A DNA stretch of 64,000 bases from Shewanella salipaludis (lineage in GTDB: Bacteria; Pseudomonadota; Gammaproteobacteria; Enterobacterales; Shewanellaceae). The position numbers and the translations under genes were made by a program. Positions 1 through 8,930 of this stretch are shown piece by piece. Positions within the stretch are counted from its first letter, which is position 1; each line of letters opens with the position of its first letter. The notes under the pieces were generated by a model. It ran no database searches, was not told the DNA's origin, and saw only the letters and a program-made list of their open reading frames with translations. The stretch covers positions 1-64,000 of the forward strand of contig NZ_JAAXYH010000008.1 of the NCBI RefSeq assembly GCF_012911865.1, read 5' to 3'.

Positions 1-312
1 TCGCAAGACCGCCAACCATTAACAACCACGCCCTATTGTGAAAGGTGAACTATCGAACGACGCAAACGGATTTGGACAAGAAATGGACATTAACCTTGCT
101 AAACCCAAGGTGACCATATATGTCCCATCTTCATTCAAACTCCAACTCCAGCGGGAGTGGCATTGTCTCTGAATTCTGATATGGTTGGCGAACTTGGTGT
201 ATATGCTGGGCACGATTGGGCTGGGGTGATAGCTGTTCAAACAAAAGGTTATGTGAATACACAAGGTGGTTTTTGGGTGTCAACTACAGCAGTAATTGCG
301 GGTTATGGGTAG
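1..312 (+). pseudogene. Decayed coding remnant, unidentified
   Basis: No intact gene is visible here. Frame 2 is open from about 23 to 169 and frame 1 from about 94 to 312, where it ends at a stop with the residues TTAVIAGYG. The two stretches overlap and read like one protein split by a frameshift near 120-165, but I do not recognise the family. Base composition is more AT-rich than in the rest of the window. It could equally be non-coding sequence with chance open frames. Confidence 0.3.
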
Positions 313-417
313 AAATACAGGCATCCTACTCTGTTATCGATATGGTTAGCGATATGTTTTATACATCTGCAGCGATGGCTGAATTTCTCTATCTTGACTC
401 GGTTAAAGGTTTATAAT

Positions 418-1209
418 ATGAAATATTTGGTTAAGATGTTCCTGCTGGTTTATTTGTTTTCTAATTATTGTTCAGGTGCAGAGGCAAGGCTTGAATTTGA
501 ATCAAGAATGAAACTGATTAATGAAATGAGCGCAGCGGATGATTTTGGCGATGTTAATGTGGAAAATGTTATCGTTGAATTGGGAAGTTATGAGGGTTTA
601 TATCCATCTGAAGTATATAATCTATTGGGGAAGATTTACTTATCAAAAGCAACTGGTGTGCGAGATGTTAACAAGTCTATAGCTTATCTTACGAAGTCTG
701 CCGAGTTGGGCTTTACTCAGTCTAACGAAGGACTAGGGCTTATATATTCATCTGTCCCAGAATTTATTGACTATGATAAAAGCTATAAGTACTTCAGGGT
801 TGCGGCAGAGAAAGGCAGTGGGCTCGCAATGTATAGCATATATTATCTATATTCTTTAGGCGCTATCCCTGAAGCTGATGGGCTATTCTGGCTTGAGAAG
901 TCAGCGAGTACAGGGCTTGTTGATGCAATTTATTTTTTGGCCGACGAGAAATTGGAGAAGGCGAAGCAGCATAAAGATGTTAAAGAAATAGCGAAAATTC
1001 TTGATAGTCTTGAAAAAGTTAACCTGGAAGAATTTGAGGGGGCCAAGTATTATACAATGTGGAGGTACTACGGAAATAAAAAGCTAGGGGTATATGATTT
1101 CGAAAAAGCATTAGGTTTTCTCCGTTTATCGGCTGAGGATGGATTTGATGAATCTGTGAAAATTCTTAATGAATATGAACGGTTGGTTGAGTTGCAAAAT
1201 GAAAATTAA
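418..1209 (+). CDS. Sel1-like repeat protein, exported
   Basis: The 263-residue product starts with a basic, hydrophobic signal peptide (residues 1 to about 20) followed by a helical solenoid. Segments such as SIAYLTKSAELG and SYKYFRVAAEKGSG match the Sel1 (TPR-like) pattern of hydrophobic and small residues ending in AAEKG, roughly between residues 85 and 190. Such proteins act as protein-protein adaptors, often in the periplasm. I chose the ATG at 418 because it precedes the signal peptide; an in-frame ATG at 394 would place eight extra residues before it. Codon use is AT-rich compared with the downstream genes, which suggests acquired DNA. Its partner is unknown. Confidence 0.75.
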   Translation: MKYLVKMFLLVYLFSNYCSGAEARLEFESRMKLINEMSAADDFGDVNVENVIVELGSYEGLYPSEVYNLLGKIYLSKATGVRDVNKSIAYLTKSAELGFTQSNEGLGLIYSSVPEFIDYDKSYKYFRVAAEKGSGLAMYSIYYLYSLGAIPEADGLFWLEKSASTGLVDAIYFLADEKLEKAKQHKDVKEIAKILDSLEKVNLEEFEGAKYYTMWRYYGNKKLGVYDFEKALGFLRLSAEDGFDESVKILNEYERLVELQNEN

Positions 1210-1309
1210 AGTTATTGCTTTAAATGATAATGCTATTGGATTAGGTCTTGATTCATGATCTGTATCTGTCTGACCCCAGATGATGAATAGATTAAAAAGG
1301 AGTTAAGTA

Positions 1310-1366
1310 ATGAAATTTTCAGCTGTTGCCTTGTGTTTGACAATGTTTTTTCCGCAGTACGCGTGA
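1310..1366 (+). pseudogene. Secreted-protein gene cut by an IS after its signal peptide
   Basis: A good ribosome binding site (AAAAAGGAG) precedes ATG at 1310. The frame encodes MKFSAVALCLTMFFPQYA, a typical signal peptide, and then stops at TGA (1364-1366). That TGA is the first triplet of the apparent IS end, which reads TGACC. The rest of the gene is not present downstream. This is most simply a secreted-protein gene interrupted exactly where the IS3-family element begins. Confidence 0.6.
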
Positions 1367-1690
1367 CCTTCCTCTTGGATTAGTCGCAGTCATTCTGTGA
1401 GAGTGCCTTCATCATGCCACTCGTTTTTCAAACTCACTTGGTGGCAGATAATCCGGTGAGCTGTGTGGGCGCACTTCATTGTAATGTGTCCGGTAATGCA
1501 CAATTTCCTGCCTCGCTTAGAGCACATCCCTAAAACTATATTGATCGAGACAGGCATCCGAAACTTACCGTTAAAACATTCTACTAAGGCGTTCTTTGTT
1601 GGCTTGCCTGGCTGAATAGGGCTCGGTTTTACGTCCTGTGATTTTGAGCAGAATAACATCGCCTTACAGCTAAACTCGGGATCGTATCAC
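1364..1690 (-). mobile_element. IS3-family element remnant (3' part of OrfB transposase)
   Basis: Read on the minus strand, the sequence holds the C-terminal half of an IS3-family DDE transposase. A degenerate second-Asp motif (DPEF, Asp codon at 1681-1683) is followed by QPGKPTKNALVECFNGKFR with the catalytic Glu. After a frameshift comes YNEVRPHSSPDYLPPSEFEKR, the usual OrfB tail. The tail is followed by stops and by a terminus that reads TGACC on the plus strand from 1364. The orfA part, the first Asp and the other inverted repeat are missing, so the copy is dead. Confidence 0.8.
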
Positions 1691-1693
1691 AAA

Positions 1694-1828
1694 CTATCGA
1701 TTGCGGGCGTTGGCGCGAGTGGCTCTGACCAGATCCCAATAATGCGCGTCTATCCGGCTTTTCTCGCCGCTGAAAGCGTGTCTGTGACGCTCAATGACAG
1801 ACCAGTCGAACGCATCTGGGCTTGCCAT
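1694..1828 (-). CDS. Possible small ORF of 44 codons, unidentified
   Basis: The frame runs from ATG at 1828 to TAG at 1694 and encodes a charged 44-residue peptide beginning MASPDAFDWSVIERHRHAF. It lies between the IS remnant and the hairpin that follows the M50 gene. I see no convincing ribosome binding site and no domain. It may be part of a dispersed repeat rather than a gene. Confidence 0.2.
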   Translation of the reverse strand: MASPDAFDWSVIERHRHAFSGEKSRIDAHYWDLVRATRANARNR

Positions 1829-1839
1829 AGATTTTATGA

Positions 1840-1866
1840 GGAAAAGGCGCTTAGCGCGCCTTTTCC
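1840..1866 (-). terminator. Perfect 11-bp hairpin after the M50 protease gene
   Basis: GGAAAAGGCGC and GCGCCTTTTCC are perfect inverted repeats around a 5-base loop. They begin 21 bases past the stop codon of the M50 gene. The T-rich 3' arm is compatible with a terminator. Confidence 0.6.
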
Positions 1867-1887
1867 CCGAAGCAGACTCTTGACCAC

Positions 1888-3006
1888 TCAGCTTTGCAGT
1901 ATCTGCAGTGGCAGCGCCAGGATGGCGTCTCCCTGGGTGGCGAAATACCAGATGATGCCTATCAGGGCGGCGACCGTGAGCAGGTACCAGGCGCCGGAAA
2001 ACAGCTGACCGTATCTGTCCAGCGGCAGTAGGTGGCTCTGGTGACGGTGGCGCCATTCGAAGACGATTTCCAGGCTGCCGATGAGCAGCAGGAAGCCCAG
2101 CAGCGCCAATCCCAGACTATAACTCAGGTAAACCCCTATGGCCGCGCCCAGGATACAGGCGACCAGGCCAGTGATGCTATTCATGGAGAAGCTGATGCTC
2201 TTCAGTATATGGCCGCCATCCAGGGGCAATATGGGCAAGAGGTTGAAGAGGTTCAGCAGGGCATTGAAGGTCGCCAACCCGGCAAAGAAGCTGTTGCCCG
2301 TGACTTGGTAGGCGACCAGGGATGCCAGCGACAGCAGCAGGCCGAAGCTGGGGCCCATGATGGAGATCACCACATCCTGCCAGCGGGTATTGATCTTCTC
2401 ATCGCTCAGCGCCAAGCCACCCATGAAAGGGATCAGGTAGATGCCTTTGGTCTTCATGCCGAAGTATTGCATGGCGCGTATGTGGCCGTATTCATGGAAC
2501 ATCAGGCAGGCGATGAGTGCGATGGCAAATTGAAAGGAGAACAACCAGGAGTAGGCGGTAATGCTGGCCCCGGCCAGCACTACCTTGATGACCTTGGCGC
2601 TCTTGAGCAGCTTGAAACCCAGGGAGGCCAAGCCAACTAAGCTCAGTCTGGGCTTGGCCTCCGGAGCCTGCTCCGGGGTCTGACGTTCTATATCCTGGCT
2701 GGTGCGACTGCCTTGGGCTATCACTTCATCGTCCTGCAGCAAGCGGTAGTCCAGCTTGAATGGCTGCCAGATGAGATCGGTTTCCAGACGGATCTGTATC
2801 GTATCCTCGGTGGTCTGGGCTTGTGGCTCGGTGGCGGCCTGTGGCTGCTGCGTCAGCTCGAACACATGTACCCTCAGACCATGATTGTCGGCCGCGGCCG
2901 ACTTTTGTGACACCAGGTTATTGTCCCAGAATAGCCGTTGCCAGCCGGCCAGCGAGCCTTCCAGTCTCAGGGTTTTGCCCAAGCAATCTATCTTAAGTAG
3001 TTCCAA
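1888..3006 (-). CDS. M50-family (site-2 protease-like) membrane zinc metalloprotease
   Basis: The 372-residue product has a soluble N-terminal part (about 1-135) and then five to six membrane segments. The zinc-binding motif HEYGH lies at residues 171-175, and the second metal motif LDGGH at 262-266 is also intact. The family cleaves substrates within or next to the membrane. The substrate is unknown, and no anti-sigma factor gene is nearby. The start is TTG at 3006, preceded by AGGAATGG; no in-frame ATG exists before the membrane domain. It resembles the uncharacterised M50 branch rather than RseP, because no PDZ domain is visible. Confidence 0.85.
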   Translation of the reverse strand: MELLKIDCLGKTLRLEGSLAGWQRLFWDNNLVSQKSAAADNHGLRVHVFELTQQPQAATEPQAQTTEDTIQIRLETDLIWQPFKLDYRLLQDDEVIAQGSRTSQDIERQTPEQAPEAKPRLSLVGLASLGFKLLKSAKVIKVVLAGASITAYSWLFSFQFAIALIACLMFHEYGHIRAMQYFGMKTKGIYLIPFMGGLALSDEKINTRWQDVVISIMGPSFGLLLSLASLVAYQVTGNSFFAGLATFNALLNLFNLLPILPLDGGHILKSISFSMNSITGLVACILGAAIGVYLSYSLGLALLGFLLLIGSLEIVFEWRHRHQSHLLPLDRYGQLFSGAWYLLTVAALIGIIWYFATQGDAILALPLQILQS

Positions 3007-3143
3007 AAGTTATTCCATTCCTAGCTGATTGTTAACTCGGCTCTGACGGTAGGAGCCTTGGCTATGCGCGACCAGTGTAGCGAATTTATTTCGTGTCTGC
3101 ATGCCTGAAGGCGGCGCATGAGGGGCTGCGTTGCTGGAGAGGG

Positions 3144-3515
3144 TTACAGAGCTGTTTCTTCGAGGTACTTCACCAGCTCTATGCCCTGGGCTATGGTGGT
3201 AAATGCCAGTTTGGCGACGCAGCAATGGCCGGCGGTCATGGCATGTTGCCTGACAAGTTTGATGAAGTCGAATACAGGCATATCTGAGTCCAGCAGTTGC
3301 AGCGAGGCCAACTCGGCCACCGGGGCAGATATCGGCATGCCGGGCGCCGGAACTATGGCATAACGCCGGCCCTGACTGTCCAGGAGCCGGTCGTCATGGT
3401 GAAAACCATGTTGATACAGGCAGGCGAGCTCTATCCAATCCCTGTGGCTATCCAGGTAGATGAGTTCATCGTGTTGCGCCAATTTGACCACGGCTGGCCA
3501 GTGAATGCTGGACAT
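3144..3515 (-). CDS. DUF4144-type small protein
   Basis: The 123-residue acidic, soluble protein has no signal peptide or membrane segment. It resembles short proteins of Shewanella and Vibrio that I associate with DUF4144 (opening with IHWPAVVKL...DELIYL), but this assignment is from memory. The start at 3515 follows a strong GGAGGGG ribosome binding site. It lies between the DUF342 gene and the M50 gene on the same strand, with 74 bases to the former. Function is unknown. Confidence 0.65.
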   Translation of the reverse strand: MSSIHWPAVVKLAQHDELIYLDSHRDWIELACLYQHGFHHDDRLLDSQGRRYAIVPAPGMPISAPVAELASLQLLDSDMPVFDFIKLVRQHAMTAGHCCVAKLAFTTIAQGIELVKYLEETAL

Positions 3516-3589
3516 ATCCCCTCCGTTTGCAGGGGTGCAGTGTCACCCATGGGCCGGCGTTTGTCTATTCTGTTGCCATGGATAAGGCC

Positions 3590-5263
3590 TCATTGGCCCC
3601 GGTTGGAGTAGTCGAACACCAGTTCCTGATCTTTGTTGCTTATGCTGCAGGGGCCATATTCCCTTTGGGTCCGTTGGAATGCCGGACCTATGTGCAGCTC
3701 GACGTTGACGAAGATCTGTTTTCCCGCTTCGATGCGGTACTTCTGGTAATAAGCCTCGACCTCTTGCTTGCAGCTGTCATACTCGAGTTCCTCCTTGAGT
3801 TTCTCGGTCGTGATCTTCTGCTTCTCATCCAACATCATGCGTACCTGTTCGACCATGGCCGCATCATTCTGCCATTCACTCTTGGGCGGTAGTTTTCTGA
3901 GTCTGGCTTCGATATCCAGTGAGACCTGGACTATGGCCTTGACGCTTTCGTCCAGCAGCTTGAGTTCCTGTTTGAGCTCGCCCTGGTTCATGGCACAGAA
4001 CAGCTCGGTGCGGGTACCTGCGGTAGCCCCTATCACCACGGCCTTGATACCTTGGGCCGCCCGCGCCGTGCCCCCGACCAGATCGCCCCGACGGCCGTTG
4101 GCATCGCTGACCGTGATGCTGGCTTCACTTTGGGTATGACTGTGGAGCAGCTGCTTGGTGACCAGCACATCGCCCTTGGCACAAAGATTCGAATACTGCA
4201 CGAATTGGGCGCAGATCTGCCCCTTGGCCTTGATATGGGTCGAGAGTTCCTGGGCCTTGACCAGGCGGCCTATCACCCCCTTGCTGACCACTATGTCGCC
4301 ATCGGCCTCCAGGGTGGCGGAATCGACGAAGCCCATGACGGTAATATCGCCGCTGCTCTTCACTCTCATGCCTTCGTGGACGTCACCGGTGATCAGCACG
4401 CTGCCCTTGAAGTCCACATGGCCATAACCCACATCGACATCCTTGATATGCAGCACGTCATCGACCTGCATGCCGCCACGGGTTTCGACGGGTTGTCCTG
4501 CGACTGTGGCTATCAGTTTGAGGGGATTGTCGGGGGCGAGGCTGGTACCATCGCCCGGGATCAGGGGCGCGTCTTTCCCCGGCTTGGCGGCCAGCACTTC
4601 GCCGTGAATATTGTAGCCATCCGTACCTGGGGTGGCCGGGGTCTTCAGCATCAGCAGCTCACCGGGTCTGACCATGATCATGGCGCCCAGGTTGCGCATA
4701 TCTACTGTGCCATCTTCCATCTCCTGGGGTTGCAACAAGCGCTCCCTGGCGAGTGAGACTTTTCTGTCTACCACAGCATCCTGGCCGTTGATGGCGGCCT
4801 TTCCCTGGGCTATGTTGCCCTGGCAGGATTGGCCAGGTGCCAGCTGTGCCAGCTGTTGCAACAAGGCCTGGATCTTGGCCTTGCTCAAACCCATGGTTAC
4901 CTTCTGGTCCTTCAGCGCCGTGAGTATCTCCGGCAGACCTACCTCTCTGCCGCCCCAGGCTGAGGTGAGCGTCATGCCGGCATGCATCTTGTCTGCGTCT
5001 ATGTCCAGCTTGATCTCACCATCGCGGCGCTCGGCGATGACGAAAAACAATTCATGTTGTCCAGGATCTTTGCCACAGAGGGCATTCACTTCCTTACAGA
5101 CTCTCTCTATGGAAGTCATATTGGGATAGAGGGAGTGAAATCCCGGGAAAGTGAGGAGTTGTAATAGGCTGTCGGTATTTATCGGGCCGTGAACATTGGG
5201 AATAATGCGCAATTCAGCCTTGCTGCTATCATCGCTTAGCTCAATGAGTTCTGGATCCAACAT
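3590..5263 (-). CDS. DUF342 / FapA-family protein
   Basis: The 557-residue cytoplasmic protein has a divergent N-terminal region (1 to about 170) and then the DUF342/FapA core. The core shows short beta-helix repeats of the type GDVHEG..VKSSGDITVMGFV..ATLEADGDIVV around residues 290-400. A coiled-coil segment (about 430-500) and a short C-terminal domain follow. FapA-like proteins have been linked to polymer or surface functions, but no precise biochemical role is established. The ATG at 5263 has AGGGAT upstream. It is probably transcribed alone or with the DUF4144 gene downstream. Confidence 0.85.
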   Translation of the reverse strand: MLDPELIELSDDSSKAELRIIPNVHGPINTDSLLQLLTFPGFHSLYPNMTSIERVCKEVNALCGKDPGQHELFFVIAERRDGEIKLDIDADKMHAGMTLTSAWGGREVGLPEILTALKDQKVTMGLSKAKIQALLQQLAQLAPGQSCQGNIAQGKAAINGQDAVVDRKVSLARERLLQPQEMEDGTVDMRNLGAMIMVRPGELLMLKTPATPGTDGYNIHGEVLAAKPGKDAPLIPGDGTSLAPDNPLKLIATVAGQPVETRGGMQVDDVLHIKDVDVGYGHVDFKGSVLITGDVHEGMRVKSSGDITVMGFVDSATLEADGDIVVSKGVIGRLVKAQELSTHIKAKGQICAQFVQYSNLCAKGDVLVTKQLLHSHTQSEASITVSDANGRRGDLVGGTARAAQGIKAVVIGATAGTRTELFCAMNQGELKQELKLLDESVKAIVQVSLDIEARLRKLPPKSEWQNDAAMVEQVRMMLDEKQKITTEKLKEELEYDSCKQEVEAYYQKYRIEAGKQIFVNVELHIGPAFQRTQREYGPCSISNKDQELVFDYSNRGQ

Positions 5264-5386
5264 GAATCATCCCTGGTAAATGAATTGTTATTTTTGTTAA
5301 GGGTTGCCCAGTATAACAGCAGAAAGTTTAACCAACTAAGGCTTTTATCCTATTCATGGCGGGAGAGGCATATGGACCCGCCGGGT

Positions 5387-6418
5387 TCAGCCGGGGTGCC
5401 GATAATAGTACAGCTTGTATTTGTTGTTCTCGGCCGTGACCGAGACCTTGCCGAACTGGGCGGCTATGGTGTCAGAGTAGGGCAGATGCCGGTTGGCGAC
5501 TATCTGCCACACACCTGCGGGCAACAGGCGTTGATTGCTTTCGTTGACGAAGCGGGTGGCAATATCCGTCGTGCTCTGGAGGCCGTCGTGGAATGGCGGA
5601 TTGGATATGATACCGGCGAACTTGCCTTCGACCTGTGCCAGTCCATCCGAGGGGTAAACCTTGGCCTGCATGCCGTTGGCGGCCAGGGTTAACTCACAGG
5701 AAGCCAGGGCCATCGCATTGATATCTATGCATTCGAGTGCCAACTCGGGTTGTGCCTTCAGGAGGGCCGCCGTGATGACGCCGGCACCACAGCCAAAGTC
5801 CAGTACCCGGCCGGTTAATGTCGGCAGGTGTGCCAGCAGGAGCTGGGTGCCTGGATCCAGGCGTTTCTCGCTGAAGACCCCGACGAGATTGCAGATGCTT
5901 ATCTGCCCCTGTGGCGTCTCCAGCTCGTATTGACTCACCCAATCCTGCAACACTATGGCGGGCGCCTTGGCTGTCAGTTGGCTGCTGTACAGCAGGCAAT
6001 GCCTGGCATTGTCCCGTTTCATGGCCGGGGCGAAATAATCCGGCAGCAACTTGGGCAAGGACTTGATGCCGCCTTTGTTTTCGCCGACGACCAGCAACCG
6101 CCCCCCGGGTTTCAGATGGGTGGCGGCCAGGTTGAATAGGTAGGGAGCCAAAGGTTTGGCCTTGGGGAAATAGATCACTACTGTATCGAAGCTCGCCTCA
6201 TGGGGCAGCTTGTGGCCGAAGCTGCAGTTCAGCCTATCGCCGCCGTGGGGCTGGAGTTGCAGGTGGTGATGGTAATCCAATGCCAGTGCTTCGACCCGGT
6301 TGGCAAACTCCAACAGGCGTTTGGGGAGGAGATCTGCCTCATAGTTGAGGACCAATACCTCTTGATCGACGAAGAGATCGCTGTTGCGGAGCAGAATTTG
6401 CGATGGATTTGTTAGCAC
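5387..6418 (-). CDS. rsmC: 16S rRNA (guanine(1207)-N(2))-methyltransferase RsmC
   Basis: The 343-residue protein has the RsmC layout of two tandem methyltransferase domains. The N-terminal half lacks the catalytic signature and the C-terminal half carries it. The SAM motif [13 protein letters not shown] and the catalytic NPPFHDG motif are both in the C-terminal half (about residues 200-280). RsmC methylates G1207 of 16S rRNA in the small subunit. The start codon is GTG at 6418. The gene stands alone between the DUF342 and alkaline phosphatase genes. Confidence 0.93.
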   Translation of the reverse strand: MLTNPSQILLRNSDLFVDQEVLVLNYEADLLPKRLLEFANRVEALALDYHHHLQLQPHGGDRLNCSFGHKLPHEASFDTVVIYFPKAKPLAPYLFNLAATHLKPGGRLLVVGENKGGIKSLPKLLPDYFAPAMKRDNARHCLLYSSQLTAKAPAIVLQDWVSQYELETPQGQISICNLVGVFSEKRLDPGTQLLLAHLPTLTGRVLDFGCGAGVITAALLKAQPELALECIDINAMALASCELTLAANGMQAKVYPSDGLAQVEGKFAGIISNPPFHDGLQSTTDIATRFVNESNQRLLPAGVWQIVANRHLPYSDTIAAQFGKVSVTAENNKYKLYYYRHPG

Positions 6419-6531
6419 AGTTGTGGATACCCAAATAAAACCTGGGGCGCATTATAGCCTATCGCTCAGGGATACTTCAGCCAATTTTCGTTAACCTGGC
6501 CGGGGCGGTCAGGGGAGGTAAAGCGAGCGGA

Positions 6532-6563
6532 AACGGCGGCCAGGCCCGGGCCTGGTCGCCGTT
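6532..6563 (-). terminator. Long GC-rich hairpin after the alkaline phosphatase gene
   Basis: AACGGCG, one unpaired base, then CCAGGCCC pairs with GGGCCTGG, one base, then CGCCGTT. The structure begins three bases after the phosphatase stop codon and is followed on the minus strand by TTTCC. It is a likely transcription terminator or 3'-end stabiliser. Confidence 0.6.
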
Positions 6564-6566
6564 CGA

Positions 6567-7889
6567 CTAGTTTTTCTTCGGCTTGGGCATCAGGCTGAAG
6601 ATCTTGTTGGCAAGGTCGGTATTGTCCTGATGACCATTGAACAGCTCGGCTGCCGGGCCGGCGGCAAATACCTGCACATCGGTCGCCGTGTGTCCCGAGG
6701 TGGTCCAGCCTGTATGTGTGCGTTTGTCTATCAGGTGTTTGATGGCGCCGGACATGGCTTCCTGGCCCTGCATCCTGGCTTTGGCCAGGTGCAGGAACTC
6801 ATCGTGATCCGGCGTGAAACCTAAGTGGCTGCCAAGCGCTTCCTTCCAGAGCTCGGCCTCCATGGCCTGCTTCGCCAGGCTGTCCGGGCTGGCCGAGAGC
6901 GAGCGCAGTATTGCCGGCTCCCACAGGTATTGCCCTTCGGCGCCGATAGACAGACCCCCTGTGTTATGGTCGGCAGTGACCAGCATCAGGGTATCCGGAT
7001 GTTGACGCACGAACTGCTCGACCACTTCCACCGCATTGGCGAAGGCGCCCATCTCGCCCATGGCGTTGGCGATGTCATTGCCGTGGCCGGCCCAATCGAT
7101 CAGGCTGCCTTCGACCAGGAGCACGAACCCCTGTTGGTTCTGTGACAGCAGCGCCAGTGCCTTGGTCGTCATGGTGCTGAGTCGTTCGGCGCCGGGATCA
7201 TCCAGGGCCCATGGCAGTTGTACAGGTGCAAACAGTCCCAGCAGCTTGGGGGCTGTGACAGCCTCCAGCTCGTCGAAGTGACTGATATGCCGATAGCCTT
7301 TGGCGGCAAACTTGGCCAACAAGGGCGCGGGGAAATAGTCCTGGCCGCCCCCCAAGAGCACGTCTGCATCCGTGTCCAGATAGCTCTGGGCAATGGCATC
7401 ATAGTGTTTGCGGCTGTCGTCGTGACTGAGGAAGGCGGCCGGGGTCGCATGGTTGATCTGCGAGGTCACAGCCACTCCGGTCGACATGCCGCGCGCCTTG
7501 GCCTTCTCGAACAGGGTCTGCAGCGGTTGTTTTTGGGGATCGACCGAGATGGCGCCATTGTAGGTCTTGACCCCTGTGGCCAGCGCCGTGGCGGCGGCGG
7601 CCGAATCTGTCACATAACCGCTGACGCCGGCGGGATAGGTGCTCGCCATGCCGACCAGCAGGCGGTCGAACACGGTTTGTTCCACTTCTTCCGTGTCTGG
7701 GTTGTCTTTGAAATAACGGTAGGCTGTGGTGTAGCTCGGGCCCATGCCGTCGCCTATCATGATCACGATATTCTTGGGGCGCGAGGGGGCCTTGGTCAGG
7801 ACGCTGGCCGTCTCGGCGTTGACCACCAAGGGCAGGGGTAATAACAGGCTGACACTCAGCAGCCAGAGGCTGGCTCTTTGAAACTTCAT
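6567..7889 (-). CDS. phoA: Alkaline phosphatase (PhoA family), periplasmic
   Basis: The 440-residue protein begins with a signal peptide ending near VNA (residue 25). The metal motif MIGDGMG is at about 44-50, the nucleophile Ser96 sits in VTDSAAAATA, and the metal-binding TADHNTGG is near residue 300. It hydrolyses phosphate monoesters in the periplasm. The gene starts 18 bases after gshB on the same strand, so it is probably co-transcribed with it. That leaves no room for a separate Pho-box promoter directly upstream. Family members may also act as phosphodiesterases, so the substrate is not settled. Confidence 0.9.
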   Translation of the reverse strand: MKFQRASLWLLSVSLLLPLPLVVNAETASVLTKAPSRPKNIVIMIGDGMGPSYTTAYRYFKDNPDTEEVEQTVFDRLLVGMASTYPAGVSGYVTDSAAAATALATGVKTYNGAISVDPQKQPLQTLFEKAKARGMSTGVAVTSQINHATPAAFLSHDDSRKHYDAIAQSYLDTDADVLLGGGQDYFPAPLLAKFAAKGYRHISHFDELEAVTAPKLLGLFAPVQLPWALDDPGAERLSTMTTKALALLSQNQQGFVLLVEGSLIDWAGHGNDIANAMGEMGAFANAVEVVEQFVRQHPDTLMLVTADHNTGGLSIGAEGQYLWEPAILRSLSASPDSLAKQAMEAELWKEALGSHLGFTPDHDEFLHLAKARMQGQEAMSGAIKHLIDKRTHTGWTTSGHTATDVQVFAAGPAAELFNGHQDNTDLANKIFSLMPKPKKN

Positions 7890-7907
7890 GGTTGCTATCC
7901 TAAAAGG

Positions 7908-8855
7908 TTAAGCCTGAAGACGGGCTTCTATGGCGTCCATCAGCATGCCGGTGATGTCGACATCGAAGGCGGCTTCTATTTCACGAATGCAGGTCGGACT
8001 GGTGACATTGATCTCTGTCAGCTTGTCGCCTATCACGTCCAGGCCGACGAAGATCAACCCGCGTTTCTTCAGCTCAGGGCCTATGGCCCTGGCAATGGCC
8101 CAGTCGCTGTCTGACAGGGGCTGGGCGACGCCGCTGCCGCCGGCAGCCAGATTGCCACGGGTCTCGCCTTTCTTGGGAATGCGCGCCAGGGCGTAGGGCA
8201 CAGGTTCGCCGTCGACCACGAGTATGCGTTTGTCTCCCTGGGTGATGGCCGGGATGAAGGCCTGTGCCATGGCATATCTCTGGCCATAGTTGGTCAGGGT
8301 TTCTATGATCACCCCGAGATTGGGATCATCTTGCTTGATGCGGAAGATCAGGGTGCCCCCCATACCGTCCAGCGGCTTGAGTATGATGTCACCCTCGGCC
8401 TGATGGAAGGCCCGGATGCGGGCGGGATCCCGGGTTACTATGGTATCCGGGGTAAATTCGGAGAACCAGGCGGTGAACAACTTCTCGTTGGCATCACGCA
8501 GACTCTGGGGCTTGTTGACTATCAGCACCCCCAGCTCTTCGGCGCGCTCCAGCATATAAGTGGCGTAGATGAATTCGGTATCGAACGGCGGGTCCTTGCG
8601 CATCAGGATCACGTCCAGCTCGGCCAGCTCTGTGTCTATGGCTTCTTCCAGGTTGTACCAGTTGGCGGCGTCCTGTCGCACTGTCAGGGCACGCATCTTG
8701 GCGGTGGCGACACCGTTGACCATGGCGAGATCTTGCATCTCCATATAAAACAGCTGATAGCCGCGGGCCTGAGCCGCCAGCAGCATGGCGAAACTTGAGT
8801 CTTTCTTGATGTTGATCTCACTGATGGGATCCATCACTATGCCGAGTTTTATCAT
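7908..8855 (-). CDS. gshB: Glutathione synthetase GshB
   Basis: This 315-residue ATP-grasp enzyme joins gamma-glutamylcysteine and glycine to make glutathione. Signatures include IVMDPI at the N-terminus, MRKDPPFD, the ATP-grasp segment ILKPLDGMGG and the C-terminal EINVTSPT. I chose ATG 8855 (MIKLGIVMDPI), which matches the family N-terminus; an in-frame start nine codons upstream is less likely. The order endA-rsmE-gshB is conserved in gammaproteobacteria. The usual next gene, yqgE, is absent here and phoA follows. Confidence 0.95.
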   Translation of the reverse strand: MIKLGIVMDPISEINIKKDSSFAMLLAAQARGYQLFYMEMQDLAMVNGVATAKMRALTVRQDAANWYNLEEAIDTELAELDVILMRKDPPFDTEFIYATYMLERAEELGVLIVNKPQSLRDANEKLFTAWFSEFTPDTIVTRDPARIRAFHQAEGDIILKPLDGMGGTLIFRIKQDDPNLGVIIETLTNYGQRYAMAQAFIPAITQGDKRILVVDGEPVPYALARIPKKGETRGNLAAGGSGVAQPLSDSDWAIARAIGPELKKRGLIFVGLDVIGDKLTEINVTSPTCIREIEAAFDVDITGMLMDAIEARLQA

Positions 8856-8908
8856 AGAAGCTTGTCCTTTTGGCTCACCCACGGGTGATGCGGTAAAAAG
8901 TAATCTGC

Positions 8909-8929
8909 AGCGCCTTAACCCAAGGCGCT
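8909..8929 (-). other. Hairpin between rsmE and gshB
   Basis: AGCGCCTT and AAGGCGCT form a perfect 8-bp stem with a 5-base loop just after the rsmE stop codon. There is no long T tract, so it may stabilise the rsmE message or attenuate transcription into gshB. Confidence 0.5.
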
Positions 8930-8930
8930 G

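Noticed and set aside
4052..4756. 234-codon plus-strand frame inside the DUF342 gene
   Set aside because: The minus strand carries the conserved FapA repeats, so this is a shadow frame.
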